Shown: positions 8,022 through 19,593 of the stretch, one piece after another
Layout: every line of letters starts with the position of its first letter
Numbering within the stretch: the first letter of the stretch is position 1
Origin: Nitrosovibrio sp. Nv6
GTDB lineage: Bacteria; Pseudomonadota; Gammaproteobacteria; Burkholderiales; Nitrosomonadaceae
NCBI RefSeq assembly: GCF_900110495.1
Contig: NZ_FODX01000002.1
Coordinates: 248,001-312,000, forward strand
DNA: 64,000 nt
Direction of reading: 5' to 3'
The notes under the pieces: generated by a model
What the model was told of the DNA's origin: nothing
The model's database searches: none
Seen by the model: the letters and a program-made list of their open reading frames with translations, nothing else
Made by a program: the position numbers and the translations under genes

Positions 8022-10043
8022 ATGTTCATGGGAACATTTAGAGATTTTGAAGCGCCGGTGTTCAAAAACCTGACGAGCGCTATCCGTGCGCTGGCTATGG
8101 ACGCTGTTCAGAAAGCCAATTCGGGTCACCCGGGTATGCCCATGGGCATGGCGGAGATAGCTGAAGTATTATGGATTCACCATTTGCGCCACAACCCCGC
8201 GAATCCGGCGTGGGCCGACCGGGACCGGTTCGTGCTGTCCAATGGGCACGGCTCGATGCTGATTTACGCCTTGCTGCACCTCACCGGCTACGATTTGCCA
8301 ATGGAGGAAATAAAGCGCTTCCGCCAGCTTCACTCCAAGACTCCCGGCCATCCCGAATATGGTTATACGCCTGGCGTGGAAACCACAACCGGTCCCCTGG
8401 GGCAAGGTATCACCAATGGTGTCGGCATGGCGCTGGCGGAAAAAATACTTGCCGCGGATTTCAACCGTCCCGGCTTTGATATTGTCAATCATTACACCTA
8501 CGTGTTTCTCGGCGATGGCTGTCTGATGGAAGGAATCTCTCATGAGTCATGTGCGCTGGCAGGAACACTGGGGCTAGGCAAGCTGATCTGTTTTTACGAC
8601 GACAACGGCATCTCCATAGACGGCCATGTCGAAGGCTGGTTCACCGATGATACGCCCAAGCGTTTTGAAGCCTATGGCTGGCATGTGGTGCCCAACGTCA
8701 ATGGCCACGACCCGGTGGCTATTGAAGCAGCCATCGAGGCGGCCAAGCAGGCGGGGAACAAGCCCTCGATGATCTGCTGCAAAACCGTAATCGGTATGGG
8801 TTCCCCCAACAAGGCCGATACTCATGAAGTCCATGGCGCCGCATTGGGCGACCTGGAAATAGCCGCCGCCCGTCCCCACATCGGCTGGGATCATCTACCC
8901 TTTGAAATCCCCGAGGACGTCTATGCGATGTGGGATGCCAGGGCGAAAGGCAAAAGATTGGAGGATGGATGGAATCGCAAGTTTGCGGAATACGCGGAGA
9001 AATACCCGGCCGAGGCCGCCGAGTTCACTCGGCGTATGTCCGGCGATCTGCCGGACGACTGGCACGAACACGTGGATGGATTGATCGCTCGTGTGCATGC
9101 GAAGGAAGAATCGATTGCCAGTCGCAAGGCTTCGCAGAACGCCATTGAGGGTCTGGCGCCAAAATTACCGGAACTGGTCGGCGGCTCCGCGGATCTGGCA
9201 GGGTCCAATCTTACCCTCTGGTCGGGCTCAAAAGCCGTCACCGCCGAAAGCGGAGGCAACTATGTTTATTACGGCGTACGTGAATTCGGCATGAGCGCGA
9301 TGATGAACGGACTATCTTTGCATGGCGGCATCATCCCCTATGGCGCCACTTTCCTCATGTTTTCGGAATACGCCCGCAATGCCTTGCGCATGGCGGCCCT
9401 GATGAAAATTCGCAACCTGTTTGTATTCACTCACGATTCGATCGGGTTGGGTGAAGACGGTCCCACACATCAACCGGTAGAACAGACTGCGACGCTGCGT
9501 TATATACCCAACATGGATGTGTGGCGTCCATGCGATACGGTCGAGTCGACCGTTGCCTGGGCGCGGGCGATTGAACGCAAGAACGGACCGTCAACGCTGA
9601 TTTTCAGCCGCCAGAACCTGCCCTTCCAGAAGCGTGACCCCGAGACCATCAAGCGGATCGACAAAGGCGGATATATTCTGTCCGACGCACCTGACGGCAA
9701 GCCGCGGGCCATCATTATTGCTACCGGCTCGGAAGTTGGGCTGGCGATGATGGCTCAAAAGGCCCTGGCCGAAACGGATGTTCACGTGCGGGTGGTTTCC
9801 ATGCCCTGCACGAATGTGTTTGATCGCCAGAATCCAGACTATAAAGACAGCGTATTGCCAAAGGGTATAGCGCGCGTCGCAGTGGAGGCGGGCGTTACCG
9901 ATTTCTGGCGCAAATATGTAGGGCTTGAGGGCGCCGTAATCGGCATCGATACATTTGGCGAGTCAGCGCCTGCCGGCGAGCTGTTCAAGCACTTCGGCTT
10001 CACCGTAGAGAATGTGGTAAAGGCGGTGAACAGCGTTATCTAA
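8022..10043 (+). CDS. tkt: Transketolase
   Basis: Thiamine-diphosphate enzyme moving two-carbon units between sugar phosphates; in an autotroph it serves the regeneration phase of the Calvin-Benson-Bassham cycle and the non-oxidative pentose phosphate pathway. 673 residues, full length. Visible signatures: [13 protein letters not shown] near the N-terminus, the TPP-binding run [14 protein letters not shown], and [11 protein letters not shown] in the pyrimidine-binding domain. A ribosome site AAGGGAG at 8012-8018 is only 3 nt from the ATG at 8022 but 9 nt from the in-frame ATG at 8028, so the true start may be 8028. It opens the tkt-gap-pgk-pyk-fba block, all on one strand. Confidence 0.97.
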   Translation: MFMGTFRDFEAPVFKNLTSAIRALAMDAVQKANSGHPGMPMGMAEIAEVLWIHHLRHNPANPAWADRDRFVLSNGHGSMLIYALLHLTGYDLPMEEIKRFRQLHSKTPGHPEYGYTPGVETTTGPLGQGITNGVGMALAEKILAADFNRPGFDIVNHYTYVFLGDGCLMEGISHESCALAGTLGLGKLICFYDDNGISIDGHVEGWFTDDTPKRFEAYGWHVVPNVNGHDPVAIEAAIEAAKQAGNKPSMICCKTVIGMGSPNKADTHEVHGAALGDLEIAAARPHIGWDHLPFEIPEDVYAMWDARAKGKRLEDGWNRKFAEYAEKYPAEAAEFTRRMSGDLPDDWHEHVDGLIARVHAKEESIASRKASQNAIEGLAPKLPELVGGSADLAGSNLTLWSGSKAVTAESGGNYVYYGVREFGMSAMMNGLSLHGGIIPYGATFLMFSEYARNALRMAALMKIRNLFVFTHDSIGLGEDGPTHQPVEQTATLRYIPNMDVWRPCDTVESTVAWARAIERKNGPSTLIFSRQNLPFQKRDPETIKRIDKGGYILSDAPDGKPRAIIIATGSEVGLAMMAQKALAETDVHVRVVSMPCTNVFDRQNPDYKDSVLPKGIARVAVEAGVTDFWRKYVGLEGAVIGIDTFGESAPAGELFKHFGFTVENVVKAVNSVI

Positions 10044-10120
10044 TCCCGATCAGTGTGCGCACAATGCAGCGGGACTTATTCCCTCGCCTGGGGATCTTTT
10101 TTTAATCCAAGGAGTATTAA

Positions 10121-11125
<1,005 letters not shown>

Positions 11126-11258
11126 TAAACAGGAGGGATGCGCCGCAAGGGAGAGGAACGAAATGCCGGTTTCTTTCCCCTGACCTCCCGCCTTTCCCTT
11201 CAATTCATCATAAGGAACCACACCGGACTTCCTTATGCTTTAAAACTTGGAGTTTTCC

Positions 11259-12437
11259 GTGTCTGTCATTAAAGTCACCGACCTTGATCTTAAAGGTAAG
11301 CGCGTATTCATCCGCGCTGATCTCAACGTACCAGTGAAGGACGGCAAGGTTACATCCGATGCGCGAATAACTGCTTCGATGGCCACCATCAACCATTGCC
11401 TGAAACAAGGTGCGAAAGTGATGGTGACCTCACATCTCGGCCGTCCCGAAGAAGGTGTGTGGTCCGAAGAAAACTCGCTGAAGCCGGTTGCCCACAATAT
11501 TGCCGCACGTCTGGGGAAGCCGGTGCGCCTGGTCAAGGACTGGGTGGAGGACAGCTTCGAGGTTGCCGAAGGCGAACTGGTCGTTCTGGAAAATTGCCGC
11601 ATCAATAAAGGAGAGAAGAAGAATCTCGACGAGACGGCGCGAAAATATGCCAGGCTATGCGATGTGTTCGTGATGGACGCTTTCGGCACGGCGCATCGTG
11701 CCCAGGCTTCAACTCATGGTATCGCCAAATATGCGCCGGTAGCCTGTGCGGGCATTCTGCTGACGGAAGAACTGGACGCGCTTACCAAAGCGCTACTGAA
11801 TCCGGCCCGTCCCATGGTAGCGATCGTCGGTGGTTCCAAGGTTTCGACAAAGCTTACCGTGCTGGAGTCTCTTTCAGAAAAAGTGGACCAGCTGGTGGTT
11901 GGGGGCGGCATTGCCAATACTTTCCTGAAAGCCGCCGGGAAGAACATCGGAAAATCGTTATGTGAAGACGACCTGGTTTCTACTGCGAAAATGCTGATGG
12001 ATAAAATGGCGAAACGCCATGCCTCTATTCCTATTGCGGTAGATGTTGTGGTTGGAAAAAAGTTCGACGCAAACGAGCCGGCCGTATCGAAAGATGCCGA
12101 TTCGGTTGCGGATGACGAGATGATTTTTGATATCGGTCCGAAGAGCGCGCAAGAGTTGGCGGACATCATCATGAAAGCGGGTACTGTCGTGTGGAATGGA
12201 CCAGTTGGCGTATTCGAGTTTGATCAATTTGGCGCCGGCACCAAAACTATCGCCATGGCCATTGCGAATACCAAAGCCTTTACCCTGGCAGGTGGCGGCG
12301 ACACGATCGCCGCCATCCAGAAATATGATATTTACGAAAGGGTGTCCTACATTTCCACCGCTGGAGGTGCTTTTCTTGAGTTTCTGGAAGGCAAGAAACT
12401 ACCGGCCGTGGAAATACTTGAACAGCGAGCACGCTGA
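11259..12437 (+). CDS. pgk: Phosphoglycerate kinase
   Basis: Catalyses phosphate transfer between ATP and 3-phosphoglycerate, the step feeding gap. Chosen start is GTG at 11259: it gives [16 protein letters not shown], the usual family beginning, and a ribosome site TTGGAG at 11247-11252 lies 6 nt upstream. The frame is open four codons earlier from a TTG, which would itself be the ribosome site. 392 residues. Family motifs: [19 protein letters not shown] with substrate-binding Arg, [14 protein letters not shown], and the C-terminal nucleotide segment with [11 protein letters not shown]. Confidence 0.97.
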   Translation: MSVIKVTDLDLKGKRVFIRADLNVPVKDGKVTSDARITASMATINHCLKQGAKVMVTSHLGRPEEGVWSEENSLKPVAHNIAARLGKPVRLVKDWVEDSFEVAEGELVVLENCRINKGEKKNLDETARKYARLCDVFVMDAFGTAHRAQASTHGIAKYAPVACAGILLTEELDALTKALLNPARPMVAIVGGSKVSTKLTVLESLSEKVDQLVVGGGIANTFLKAAGKNIGKSLCEDDLVSTAKMLMDKMAKRHASIPIAVDVVVGKKFDANEPAVSKDADSVADDEMIFDIGPKSAQELADIIMKAGTVVWNGPVGVFEFDQFGAGTKTIAMAIANTKAFTLAGGGDTIAAIQKYDIYERVSYISTAGGAFLEFLEGKKLPAVEILEQRAR

Positions 12438-12494
12438 TTTTATGGGTTAACGTACTCGGTACGCTATCTTTGTACGTCCCTCTACCCACCCAAA

Positions 12495-13949
12495 ATGATC
12501 CGTAGAACAAAAATTGTAGTAACGCTAGGCCCGGCATCCAGAGACCCCAAGGTACTGGAGCGGATGATAAATGCCGGAGTGGATGTCGTACGCATCAACT
12601 TTTCCCATGGTACAAGGGAAGAGCATATCGCAGCCGCCGAATTGACCCGCTCGCTGGCACGTTCTGCGGGTCATGCCGTAGGCGTTCTGGCGGACTTGCA
12701 GGGACCAAAAATCCGCATTGGCAAATTTGAGAAGGGCAACATTCTGCTCAAAACCGGCGACCGATTCGTACTGGACGCTGAATGTGATCTGGGCGATCAG
12801 GAGCGCGTGGGCCTGGATTACAAGGAACTGCCGAATGATGTTGAAACCGGCGCGACGCTTATCCTTGATGATGGCCGCATCGTACTGGGTGTTTCGGAGG
12901 TCAAGGGGCGCAAGGTATATTGTGTGGTTGAGCAGGGCGGAATACTATCCAACAACAAGGGTATAAACCGCAAGGGTGGCGGACTTAGCGCACCCGCTTT
13001 GACCAGCAAGGACGTGGAGGACATCAGAACCGCTGCAGCACTCAAGGCGGACTACCTCGCCGTATCTTTCCCGCGCTCCGGTGATGATATGCGATGGGCG
13101 CGTAACGTAATGCGCGAGGCCGGTGGAAAGAGTTTGCTGATGGCAAAGATCGAGCGGTCGGAGGCTATCCTGGCGCTGGACGATATTTTGGAAGCCTCTG
13201 ATGCCATCATGGTGGCGCGCGGCGATCTTGCGGTAGAAGTGGGCGACGCAGTGGTGCCGGCATTGCAGAAGCGAATGATCCGCACTGCTCGCGCCAACAA
13301 CAAATTGGTGGTGACCGCTACGCAAATGATGGAATCCATGGTCACCAGCCCGATTCCGACCCGTGCAGAGGTATCCGATGTAGCCAATGCGGTACTGGAT
13401 GGCACCGACGCGGTGATGCTCTCGGCAGAATCCGCCACAGGACAGTATCCGGTCGAAGCGGTCGCGGCCATGGCCAGGGTTTGTCTCGAGGCAGAAAAGG
13501 AATACCTGGTCGCCAGCGAACTCCGCCGGCTCCAGGGCGGCCTTCCCGACACGATAGAGGAAGCGATTGCACGCGCGACCATGTTCACCGCGGGTGGTCT
13601 GAAAATCCGGGCTATCGCGGCCCTCACGCAAAGCGGCAGGACGGTACTGCTGATGTCGCGCAGAAGTTCCAATGTCCCTATTTTTGCGCTGAGTCCACAA
13701 GAGGACACCCGCCGTAAAATGACTTTATTCCGCGGTGTCTACCCGGTGAAGTTCGGTGGCGGCTCGAACGATCCGGAGATCATCCTGAATCATGCTGAAA
13801 ACGAACTGCTCAAGCGTGGCGCGGTGCGCAACGGTGATCTGATTATCATGACTATCGGTGAGCCGGTAGGCAAAGCTGGCGGCACCAACACCATGAAGAT
13901 TGTGAAGGTAGGAGAACACAGAAGGCATGAACGAAAGCCGGAATCGTGA
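12495..13949 (+). CDS. pyk: Pyruvate kinase
   Basis: Converts phosphoenolpyruvate and ADP to pyruvate and ATP. 484 residues. The barrel begins RRTKIVVTLGPAS; the catalytic stretch includes LMAKIERSEAI (catalytic Lys), VARGDLAVEVG and the characteristic TATQMMESM; the C-terminal allosteric domain follows from about residue 350. The gene sits 57 bp after pgk and its product feeds the pyruvate dehydrogenase encoded near 50-55 kb. No clear Shine-Dalgarno precedes the ATG (the upstream sequence is pyrimidine-rich), so expression may lean on translation from pgk. Confidence 0.96.
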   Translation: MIRRTKIVVTLGPASRDPKVLERMINAGVDVVRINFSHGTREEHIAAAELTRSLARSAGHAVGVLADLQGPKIRIGKFEKGNILLKTGDRFVLDAECDLGDQERVGLDYKELPNDVETGATLILDDGRIVLGVSEVKGRKVYCVVEQGGILSNNKGINRKGGGLSAPALTSKDVEDIRTAAALKADYLAVSFPRSGDDMRWARNVMREAGGKSLLMAKIERSEAILALDDILEASDAIMVARGDLAVEVGDAVVPALQKRMIRTARANNKLVVTATQMMESMVTSPIPTRAEVSDVANAVLDGTDAVMLSAESATGQYPVEAVAAMARVCLEAEKEYLVASELRRLQGGLPDTIEEAIARATMFTAGGLKIRAIAALTQSGRTVLLMSRRSSNVPIFALSPQEDTRRKMTLFRGVYPVKFGGGSNDPEIILNHAENELLKRGAVRNGDLIIMTIGEPVGKAGGTNTMKIVKVGEHRRHERKPES

Positions 13950-14047
13950 GCCTCACGAGATCCTGTTTTCCGTTTTTCATGCACTTATAGCTGAGAATTT
14001 ATCACTTACGGTTCACGATAACTGATTCTAACTTGGAGGAGGCTCAA

Positions 14048-15112
14048 ATGGCACTCGTATCATTGCGTCAACTTTTGGATCACGCAGCGGAAAATGGCTA
14101 TGGCCTGCCCGCTTTCAATGTAAACAATCTGGAACAGATTCAGGCCATCATGCAGGCGGCCGATGAATGCGATAGTCCGGTAATCATGCAGGGTTCTGCC
14201 GGGGCGCGCAAATACGCCGGCGAACCTTTTTTGCGCCATCTTATCGCGGCCGCGGTAGAGGCATATCCTCACATTCCGATCGTCATGCATCAGGATCATG
14301 GCGCATCTCCTTCGGTATGCATAAATGCCATCCGTAGCGGATTTTCCAGTGTCATGATGGATGGCTCGCTGGAGGCAGACGCAAAGACGCCGTCATCTTA
14401 TGAATACAATGTCGAGGTCACCGGCAAGGTGGTGGAGATGGCGCATGCGGTAGGGGTTTCTGTCGAGGGAGAGCTGGGTTGCCTGGGCTCGCTCGAATCA
14501 GGCATGGGGGAGGCGGAAGACGGCCACGGAGCGGAAGGCAAGCTCTCCCATGACCAACTATTGACCGATCCGGAGCAGGCTGCGGACTTCGTCAAGCAGA
14601 CGGGCGTGGATGCCCTGGCAATTGCCATCGGAACCTCCCATGGCGCGTACAAGTTTACGCGCAAGCCAACTGGCGATATTCTCGCCATTGAGCGTGTCAA
14701 GGAAATTCACCAGCGCATTCCCAATACACATCTTGTCATGCACGGCTCCAGCTCCGTACCGCAGGATTGGCTCGATATCATCCGTGAATACGGCGGGGAT
14801 ATGAAGGAAACTTATGGCGTCCCAGTGGAAGAAATCCAGGAAGGCATCAAGCATGGGGTGCGCAAGATCAATATTGATACCGACATTCGTCTGGCAATGA
14901 CGGGTGCAATCCGGCGCCATCTTGCTAAAAACAAGAGCGAGTTCGATCCGCGCAAATTCCTCAAGGATGCGACCGCAGCGGCAAAAGATATTTGCAAGGC
15001 ACGCTTTGAGGCATTCGGCTGCGCCGGGCAGGCCGCCAAGATCAAGCCTGTCATGCTGGACAACATGGCCGGTAAATATGCCAAAGGCGAGTTGAAAGCC
15101 GTCATCAAGTAA
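14048..15112 (+). CDS. fba: Fructose-bisphosphate aldolase, class II
   Basis: Zinc-dependent aldolase joining dihydroxyacetone phosphate with glyceraldehyde-3-phosphate (or erythrose-4-phosphate to give sedoheptulose bisphosphate in the Calvin cycle). The ATG at 14048 is chosen over an in-frame start at 14033 because a strong GGAGGAGG site (14035-14042) lies 5 nt before it and the family starts [13 protein letters not shown]. 354 residues. Signatures: HQDHGAS (metal-binding His), [19 protein letters not shown] substrate loop and [10 protein letters not shown]. Last gene of the block; a 14-bp perfect terminator stem follows. Confidence 0.97.
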   Translation: MALVSLRQLLDHAAENGYGLPAFNVNNLEQIQAIMQAADECDSPVIMQGSAGARKYAGEPFLRHLIAAAVEAYPHIPIVMHQDHGASPSVCINAIRSGFSSVMMDGSLEADAKTPSSYEYNVEVTGKVVEMAHAVGVSVEGELGCLGSLESGMGEAEDGHGAEGKLSHDQLLTDPEQAADFVKQTGVDALAIAIGTSHGAYKFTRKPTGDILAIERVKEIHQRIPNTHLVMHGSSSVPQDWLDIIREYGGDMKETYGVPVEEIQEGIKHGVRKINIDTDIRLAMTGAIRRHLAKNKSEFDPRKFLKDATAAAKDICKARFEAFGCAGQAAKIKPVMLDNMAGKYAKGELKAVIK

Positions 15113-15184
15113 AAACGCATATCGGGTCCCGTTGCGCGTCACTTCATTTTGACCATCGCAAGCTGAACCGGGACCGAGAGGACG

Positions 15185-15218
15185 GACAAAAGGCGATCAG
15201 CATGGATCGCCTTTTGTC
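15185..15218. terminator. Bidirectional terminator after fba
   Basis: GACAAAAGGCGATC (15185-15198) and GATCGCCTTTTGTC (15205-15218) form a perfect 14-bp stem with a 6-nt loop. T runs flank it on either strand. It separates the plus-strand fba from the convergent CYTH-CHAD gene and can serve both. Confidence 0.85.
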
Positions 15219-15291
15219 TATGGGAAGATCGATCCGCCATAAACAGACGGCTTGCCTTTATCTGCTCGATTCAGGACGTATTGAAGAAGCT

Positions 15292-16845
15292 TTACCAGAA
15301 TGAATCATTTCTCTTGAAACATACCCAGGTCTTATTCAATTCCGGCTTTTTCATCAGCGCCAGGTTTGCGGCCCAACCCCGGACGATGCCAATCGCTTCA
15401 TGCATGCCATTCTTATCCTGACTGACAGGCAGTTCGCTTAGCAGTCGTTCGATAACGGCAGTATCGTTCATCTTGCCCAGAATATCCTGAAGTGCCGCCA
15501 AAGACTTAATGTAACGCTTCGTTTTTTTATGGGAGTACAGCCCGCCAAAAAACTCAGCGGCATAGCGTTGTTTCTTTACTAGGATACGTATCGCGTGTAA
15601 TTCCGGGGCGCCAAGATTCGCAAGCTTCCTGCCGTATTTTTTTATTTGCCTGTGACGATGCGCCAGCAATGTTTCGGCGAATTCTTTCACCGGCGGCGCC
15701 CTGGATGCGGTTCCGGTGCCGGCACCTGAGGCCGCCGGGCCGGGCTGGGCAATCCAGGATTCCGCGCTTAACCATGCACCGAGCTTTAACATCATTTCCG
15801 TATAGTGCCGGGATTCAACTGCGTTGCGCGCATTCTCGTTGTGACCGCGCCATATTGCCTCACACTGTTCCCGTAGTGCCAGCATCTCCGGAAGCTCGGG
15901 AAAATGGGCGCAAACATCATTTAATGTTCCCGTTACAAATACATCCCAATCCCTGGCTGGCCGAAGCTGCCGGGAAAGCCATTTCAAATCCTGCGCCAGG
16001 GGAGAAAACGCGGATTTGGAAAATGCTTTCGAAAAAATACTGAAGGCCGAACGTTCTCTGCGCAAAGCAACTCGCATCTGGTGCAGATATTCAACATCCC
16101 GGCATTCCAGCATGCCCGGCTCGTTGCTATGCAAATGATTGAGGCAATTCCAGGCGATAGCTTTGAACGCTTCACTTACGTTCATTTCAGTAAAAAGCTG
16201 AACCGGCGCCGCTCTGAGAGGCGGAGGTTTATCGCCTGAAGCAAGCGTATAGCCACGCTCAGCCTTGCTTACATTTTCCAGCCTGAGGGGGACAGTGTGC
16301 AGCAGATCCAATGCAAGCTGGAATAACGGCAGCGGGCCGCCCGATTTCAATTCCAGTTCAACTTCACAAAACGGAACGCTGGCATCGACGGTGCTGACTA
16401 CCCCCTGGTCCAGGCAGAACTCGGCCTCGCTGCCACCGGGAAGACATAGCGTACGGGTGCTGCGCTTGAACTCAGTGGTAAATACCGGACGCAATTGCTC
16501 GCGTATATCGGCATTTTTGAAAAATTCGATGAGGAAAGGATCTGAAATTCCGATGAAATCGGGCTGCGCTGTCCGCAGCGGGATTTCCCATTCATACCGC
16601 TGATGCAATCCCGCTGTGGCGTCGCCTCCGCCTTTAATGGACTGTATCCAGTTTTTGCCAGTACGGCGCAACCGGAAGGCAATATCGTGACGCCTTAGAT
16701 CAAAATCAGGTGTATCGTAATAGACGGTGTAGAGTTTTCGCGTAACGGGGTGGGAAATACTCAGGGACTTTAATAATCGATTACGCCTCAATCGTGCAAC
16801 GCTATCCGGCGGCAGTCGCAATTTAAGCTCGATTTCGGTAGCCAT
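15292..16845 (-). CDS. CYTH and CHAD domain protein
   Basis: 517 residues with an N-terminal CYTH domain (starting ATEIELKLRLPPDSVARL, the ExExK motif that binds triphosphate and metal) and a C-terminal CHAD domain (about residue 215 onward, helical and His/Arg-rich, for example YLHQMRVALRRERSAF). CYTH domains hydrolyse or bind triphosphates; CHAD domains bind inorganic polyphosphate. It starts 29 bp after the stop of ppk on the same strand, so the two are probably one transcript, and a role in polyphosphate binding or turnover is likely. Which substrate the CYTH part hydrolyses is not decidable from sequence. Confidence 0.92.
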   Translation of the reverse strand: MATEIELKLRLPPDSVARLRRNRLLKSLSISHPVTRKLYTVYYDTPDFDLRRHDIAFRLRRTGKNWIQSIKGGGDATAGLHQRYEWEIPLRTAQPDFIGISDPFLIEFFKNADIREQLRPVFTTEFKRSTRTLCLPGGSEAEFCLDQGVVSTVDASVPFCEVELELKSGGPLPLFQLALDLLHTVPLRLENVSKAERGYTLASGDKPPPLRAAPVQLFTEMNVSEAFKAIAWNCLNHLHSNEPGMLECRDVEYLHQMRVALRRERSAFSIFSKAFSKSAFSPLAQDLKWLSRQLRPARDWDVFVTGTLNDVCAHFPELPEMLALREQCEAIWRGHNENARNAVESRHYTEMMLKLGAWLSAESWIAQPGPAASGAGTGTASRAPPVKEFAETLLAHRHRQIKKYGRKLANLGAPELHAIRILVKKQRYAAEFFGGLYSHKKTKRYIKSLAALQDILGKMNDTAVIERLLSELPVSQDKNGMHEAIGIVRGWAANLALMKKPELNKTWVCFKRNDSFW

Positions 16846-16874
16846 GGCTGAGGTGTTTTCCTTAATATAGTACC

Positions 16875-18956
16875 TCAGCCTTGTTTCGCTGCCGCCAATT
16901 CCGTAAGCAGCATCTCCTGGGCACAGAGCTTCTTTCCCCGGCGCCTGGTTTTGAGATGATAATGGCCATTACCATCCATTTCCCATGCCTGCCTGTTGTC
17001 CCTGAGGTACATGTTCAAACCTTCAGTAAGCACTCGCTTCTTCAATTTAGCCTCCAATACCGGAAAGCATATTTCAATGCGGCGAAAAAAATTACGGTCC
17101 ATCCAGTCAGCACTGGAAAGATAGATGTCGTTGGCGCCGCCACGACGAAAATAAAAAATCCGGGTATGTTCCAGAAAACGTCCGATGATCGAACGCACCC
17201 GGATGTTTTCCGATAATCCTTTTATGCCCGGGCGCAAAGCGCACACGCCCCGGACAATAAGATCGATTTTTACTCCTGCGCCGGAAGCGTTATAGAGGGC
17301 CTTGATGATTTCCGGCTCAAGCAACGCGTTCATTTTTGCAATAATGCGAGCGGGCTTTCCCGCCTTGGCGTTCTGCACTTCATTATCGATAGCCGCCAGC
17401 ATCTGGCTGTGGAAACTGAACGGAGATTGCCACAGGTATTTCAGTTTTCCCGCCTTGCCGAGACCGGTCAGTTGCATGAATACTTCGTTTACGTCGGCAC
17501 AAACCTCTTCGTTGCAGGTGAATAATCCGAAATCGGTATAGAGCCTGGCAGTGCCGGCATGATAATTGCCTGTACCCACATGCACGTAACGCCGCAGTTT
17601 GCCTTCTTCACGCCGCACCACCATTGCCATCTTGGCATGGGTTTTGTGGCCAACCACACCATATACTACATGTGCGCCGACTTCCTCCAATCGGCTCGCC
17701 CAATTGATGTTGGCCTCCTCATCGAAACGCGCCAGCAATTCCACCACTACCGTCACTTCCTTGCCTCTACCAGCGGCGGCGATCAGGGCAGCCATGATCA
17801 GCGAATCGGTCCCGGTACGATAAACGGTCTGTTTGATCGACACTACGTCGGCATCCACTGCCGCCTGCTGCAAGAAATGAATCACGGGTTGAAACGACTG
17901 ATACGGATGGTGCAGGAGGATATCGTTCTTGCGTATCATCTGAAAGATATCCGGGGCTTTTTTCTTTTGCAGCGTTAGCGGCAGACCGGGAATGAACGGC
18001 GGGTATTTCAGGTTTGGACGCTCAATACGATCAGGCACCTGCATCAGTCGCACCAGATTCACTGGTCCTTCCACTTGATAAAAATCATCGCGCGAAAGGC
18101 CGAGCTGGTCCAGCAAAAAATCCGACATGTGTTTGGGGCAACTGTCGGCCACTTCCAGCCGCACCGCATTGCCGAAATGCCGCTGGGGCAACTCGCCTTG
18201 GAGCGCAATCCGCAGGTTTTTGACTTCTTCCTCGTCTACAAACAGATCACTATTGCGAGTTGCGCGGAACTGGTAGCAACCCAGCACGCTCATGCCGGAA
18301 AATAATTCGCCCACGTGAGCGTGCAAAATAGAGGACAGAAACACAAAGTTATATTCGCTGCTGCTGATTTCATTCGGCAGCAGAATTACGCGCGGCAACA
18401 CGCGCGGCGCTTGCACGATAGCCGATCCGGAACTGCGGCCGAAAGCATCCTTGCCTTCCAGTTCAACCGCAAAATTCAAACTTTTGTTAAGCACGCGGGG
18501 AAACGGATGCGAAATATCCAGACCAATGGGGGTGAGCACCGGCATCAGCTCGCGAAAGAAATAAGCCTTGATCCATTCCCGCTGTGCATCATTCCACGCG
18601 ACACGGCGCAGGAAACGAACGCCCTCGTTTGCGAGACCGGGCAGAATTTCCTGATTCAATAACTGGTACTGCCGCGCCACAAGCGCATGCGTCTGCTCGG
18701 AAACCAGTTTGAATACCTCATGCGGTAACATTCCATCCGGCCCAAAGCCAGGTGTATCCAGATTAATCTGCTCCTTCAGTCCGGCAACGCGGACCTCAAA
18801 AAACTCATCCAGGTTACTACTGACGATACACAGAAACTTCAAGCGCTCCAGAAGCGGCGTATCCTTGTTTTCAGCTTGCGCAAGGACTCGTCGATTGAAC
18901 TCGAGCTGCGCAACCTCGCGGTTGAGAAATCGGCTACCGGGTTGGGAGGTCGTCAT
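16875..18956 (-). CDS. ppk: Polyphosphate kinase 1
   Basis: Builds inorganic polyphosphate from ATP at the inner membrane. 693 residues, normal for PPK1. The N-domain begins FLNREVAQLEFNRRVLAQA, the head domain follows, and the two phospholipase-D-like C domains contain the catalytic His regions (VVGHKTHAKMAMVV and an FLEHTRIFYFRRGG segment that holds the conserved HxR-type element). ATG start at 18956. Upstream neighbour on the same strand is yggX; downstream is the CYTH-CHAD gene. Regulation is not visible in the short upstream gap (92 bp). Confidence 0.96.
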   Translation of the reverse strand: MTTSQPGSRFLNREVAQLEFNRRVLAQAENKDTPLLERLKFLCIVSSNLDEFFEVRVAGLKEQINLDTPGFGPDGMLPHEVFKLVSEQTHALVARQYQLLNQEILPGLANEGVRFLRRVAWNDAQREWIKAYFFRELMPVLTPIGLDISHPFPRVLNKSLNFAVELEGKDAFGRSSGSAIVQAPRVLPRVILLPNEISSSEYNFVFLSSILHAHVGELFSGMSVLGCYQFRATRNSDLFVDEEEVKNLRIALQGELPQRHFGNAVRLEVADSCPKHMSDFLLDQLGLSRDDFYQVEGPVNLVRLMQVPDRIERPNLKYPPFIPGLPLTLQKKKAPDIFQMIRKNDILLHHPYQSFQPVIHFLQQAAVDADVVSIKQTVYRTGTDSLIMAALIAAAGRGKEVTVVVELLARFDEEANINWASRLEEVGAHVVYGVVGHKTHAKMAMVVRREEGKLRRYVHVGTGNYHAGTARLYTDFGLFTCNEEVCADVNEVFMQLTGLGKAGKLKYLWQSPFSFHSQMLAAIDNEVQNAKAGKPARIIAKMNALLEPEIIKALYNASGAGVKIDLIVRGVCALRPGIKGLSENIRVRSIIGRFLEHTRIFYFRRGGANDIYLSSADWMDRNFFRRIEICFPVLEAKLKKRVLTEGLNMYLRDNRQAWEMDGNGHYHLKTRRRGKKLCAQEMLLTELAAAKQG

Positions 18957-19048
18957 GGATAAGCAGTAATTGCCTTACTTGTTAAGCCGTGGGCGGAAAT
19001 GGAGAACTGAATTTTGCAGGTAACATGTATCTGCTTCTCCCTGCATAT

Positions 19049-19321
19049 TTACTTCGTCGGGGGCACATAGCCCACAGGTTGCTCTGCCCCACTTCCAAAG
19101 AAATACGCCTCAAGCTGTTCAGCCAGGTACTTGCGTGCCTTGATATCCGAAAGATTCAGGCGGTACTCATTGACCAGTATGGTCTGATGCCTGATCCAGC
19201 CCGCCCAGGCCTCTTTCGATACGCTATCGAAAATACGCTTTCCCAACTCGCCGGGATAAGGTGAGAAATCCAGCCCTTCCATTTCGCGCCCGAGTTTGAC
19301 GCACTTAACAACTCTTGCCAT
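19049..19321 (-). CDS. yggX: Fe(2+)-trafficking protein YggX
   Basis: Small cytosolic protein thought to protect iron-sulfur clusters and handle labile iron. The family starts [27 protein letters not shown], so the ATG at 19321 is used although the frame continues upstream; a GGAG ribosome site lies 8 nt before this ATG. 90 residues, the normal size, with the conserved N-terminal Cys and the [22 protein letters not shown] centre intact. Confidence 0.95.
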   Translation of the reverse strand: MARVVKCVKLGREMEGLDFSPYPGELGKRIFDSVSKEAWAGWIRHQTILVNEYRLNLSDIKARKYLAEQLEAYFFGSGAEQPVGYVPPTK

Positions 19322-19523
19322 TTGATCTTCTCCAAATGCAATAGATAAATCTGAGAACTTCGTAGCTTCGCCAGTCGATCGATGGTCATACAACAATCCT
19401 CTCCGCAATGACTTCTACCATAAACCACGCGGCTTGACGCTATGCACGCAGCGAAGAAAGGCACAAACGTTATACCGGGCAGGGCACTGGTGGCAGACAA
19501 AGTTGCCACTGCCGGCTTGGACC

Positions 19524-19549
19524 GATTCCGGATCAGGTACGGAATGACA
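19524..19549. repeat. REP-like palindromic repeat copy 1
   Basis: The sequence from GATTCCGGATCAGG to CGGAATGAC is an imperfect palindrome (ATTCCG ... CGGAAT). A near copy lies at 61106-61130 (ATTCCGGATCAGG..CCGGAATGAC). Just upstream, 19485-19517 contains a second dyad (GTGGCA...TGCCAC). Located in the 272-bp gap between yggX and argA, which holds nothing else recognised. Confidence 0.6.
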
Positions 19550-19593
19550 AGCTCATGGTCGGATAAATGGACCGGCAAGTTATCAGCTCCTTG

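Noticed and set aside
12945..13700. 251-codon minus-strand frame opposite pyk
   Set aside because: Shadow of a clear pyruvate kinase; composition follows the antisense codon pattern.
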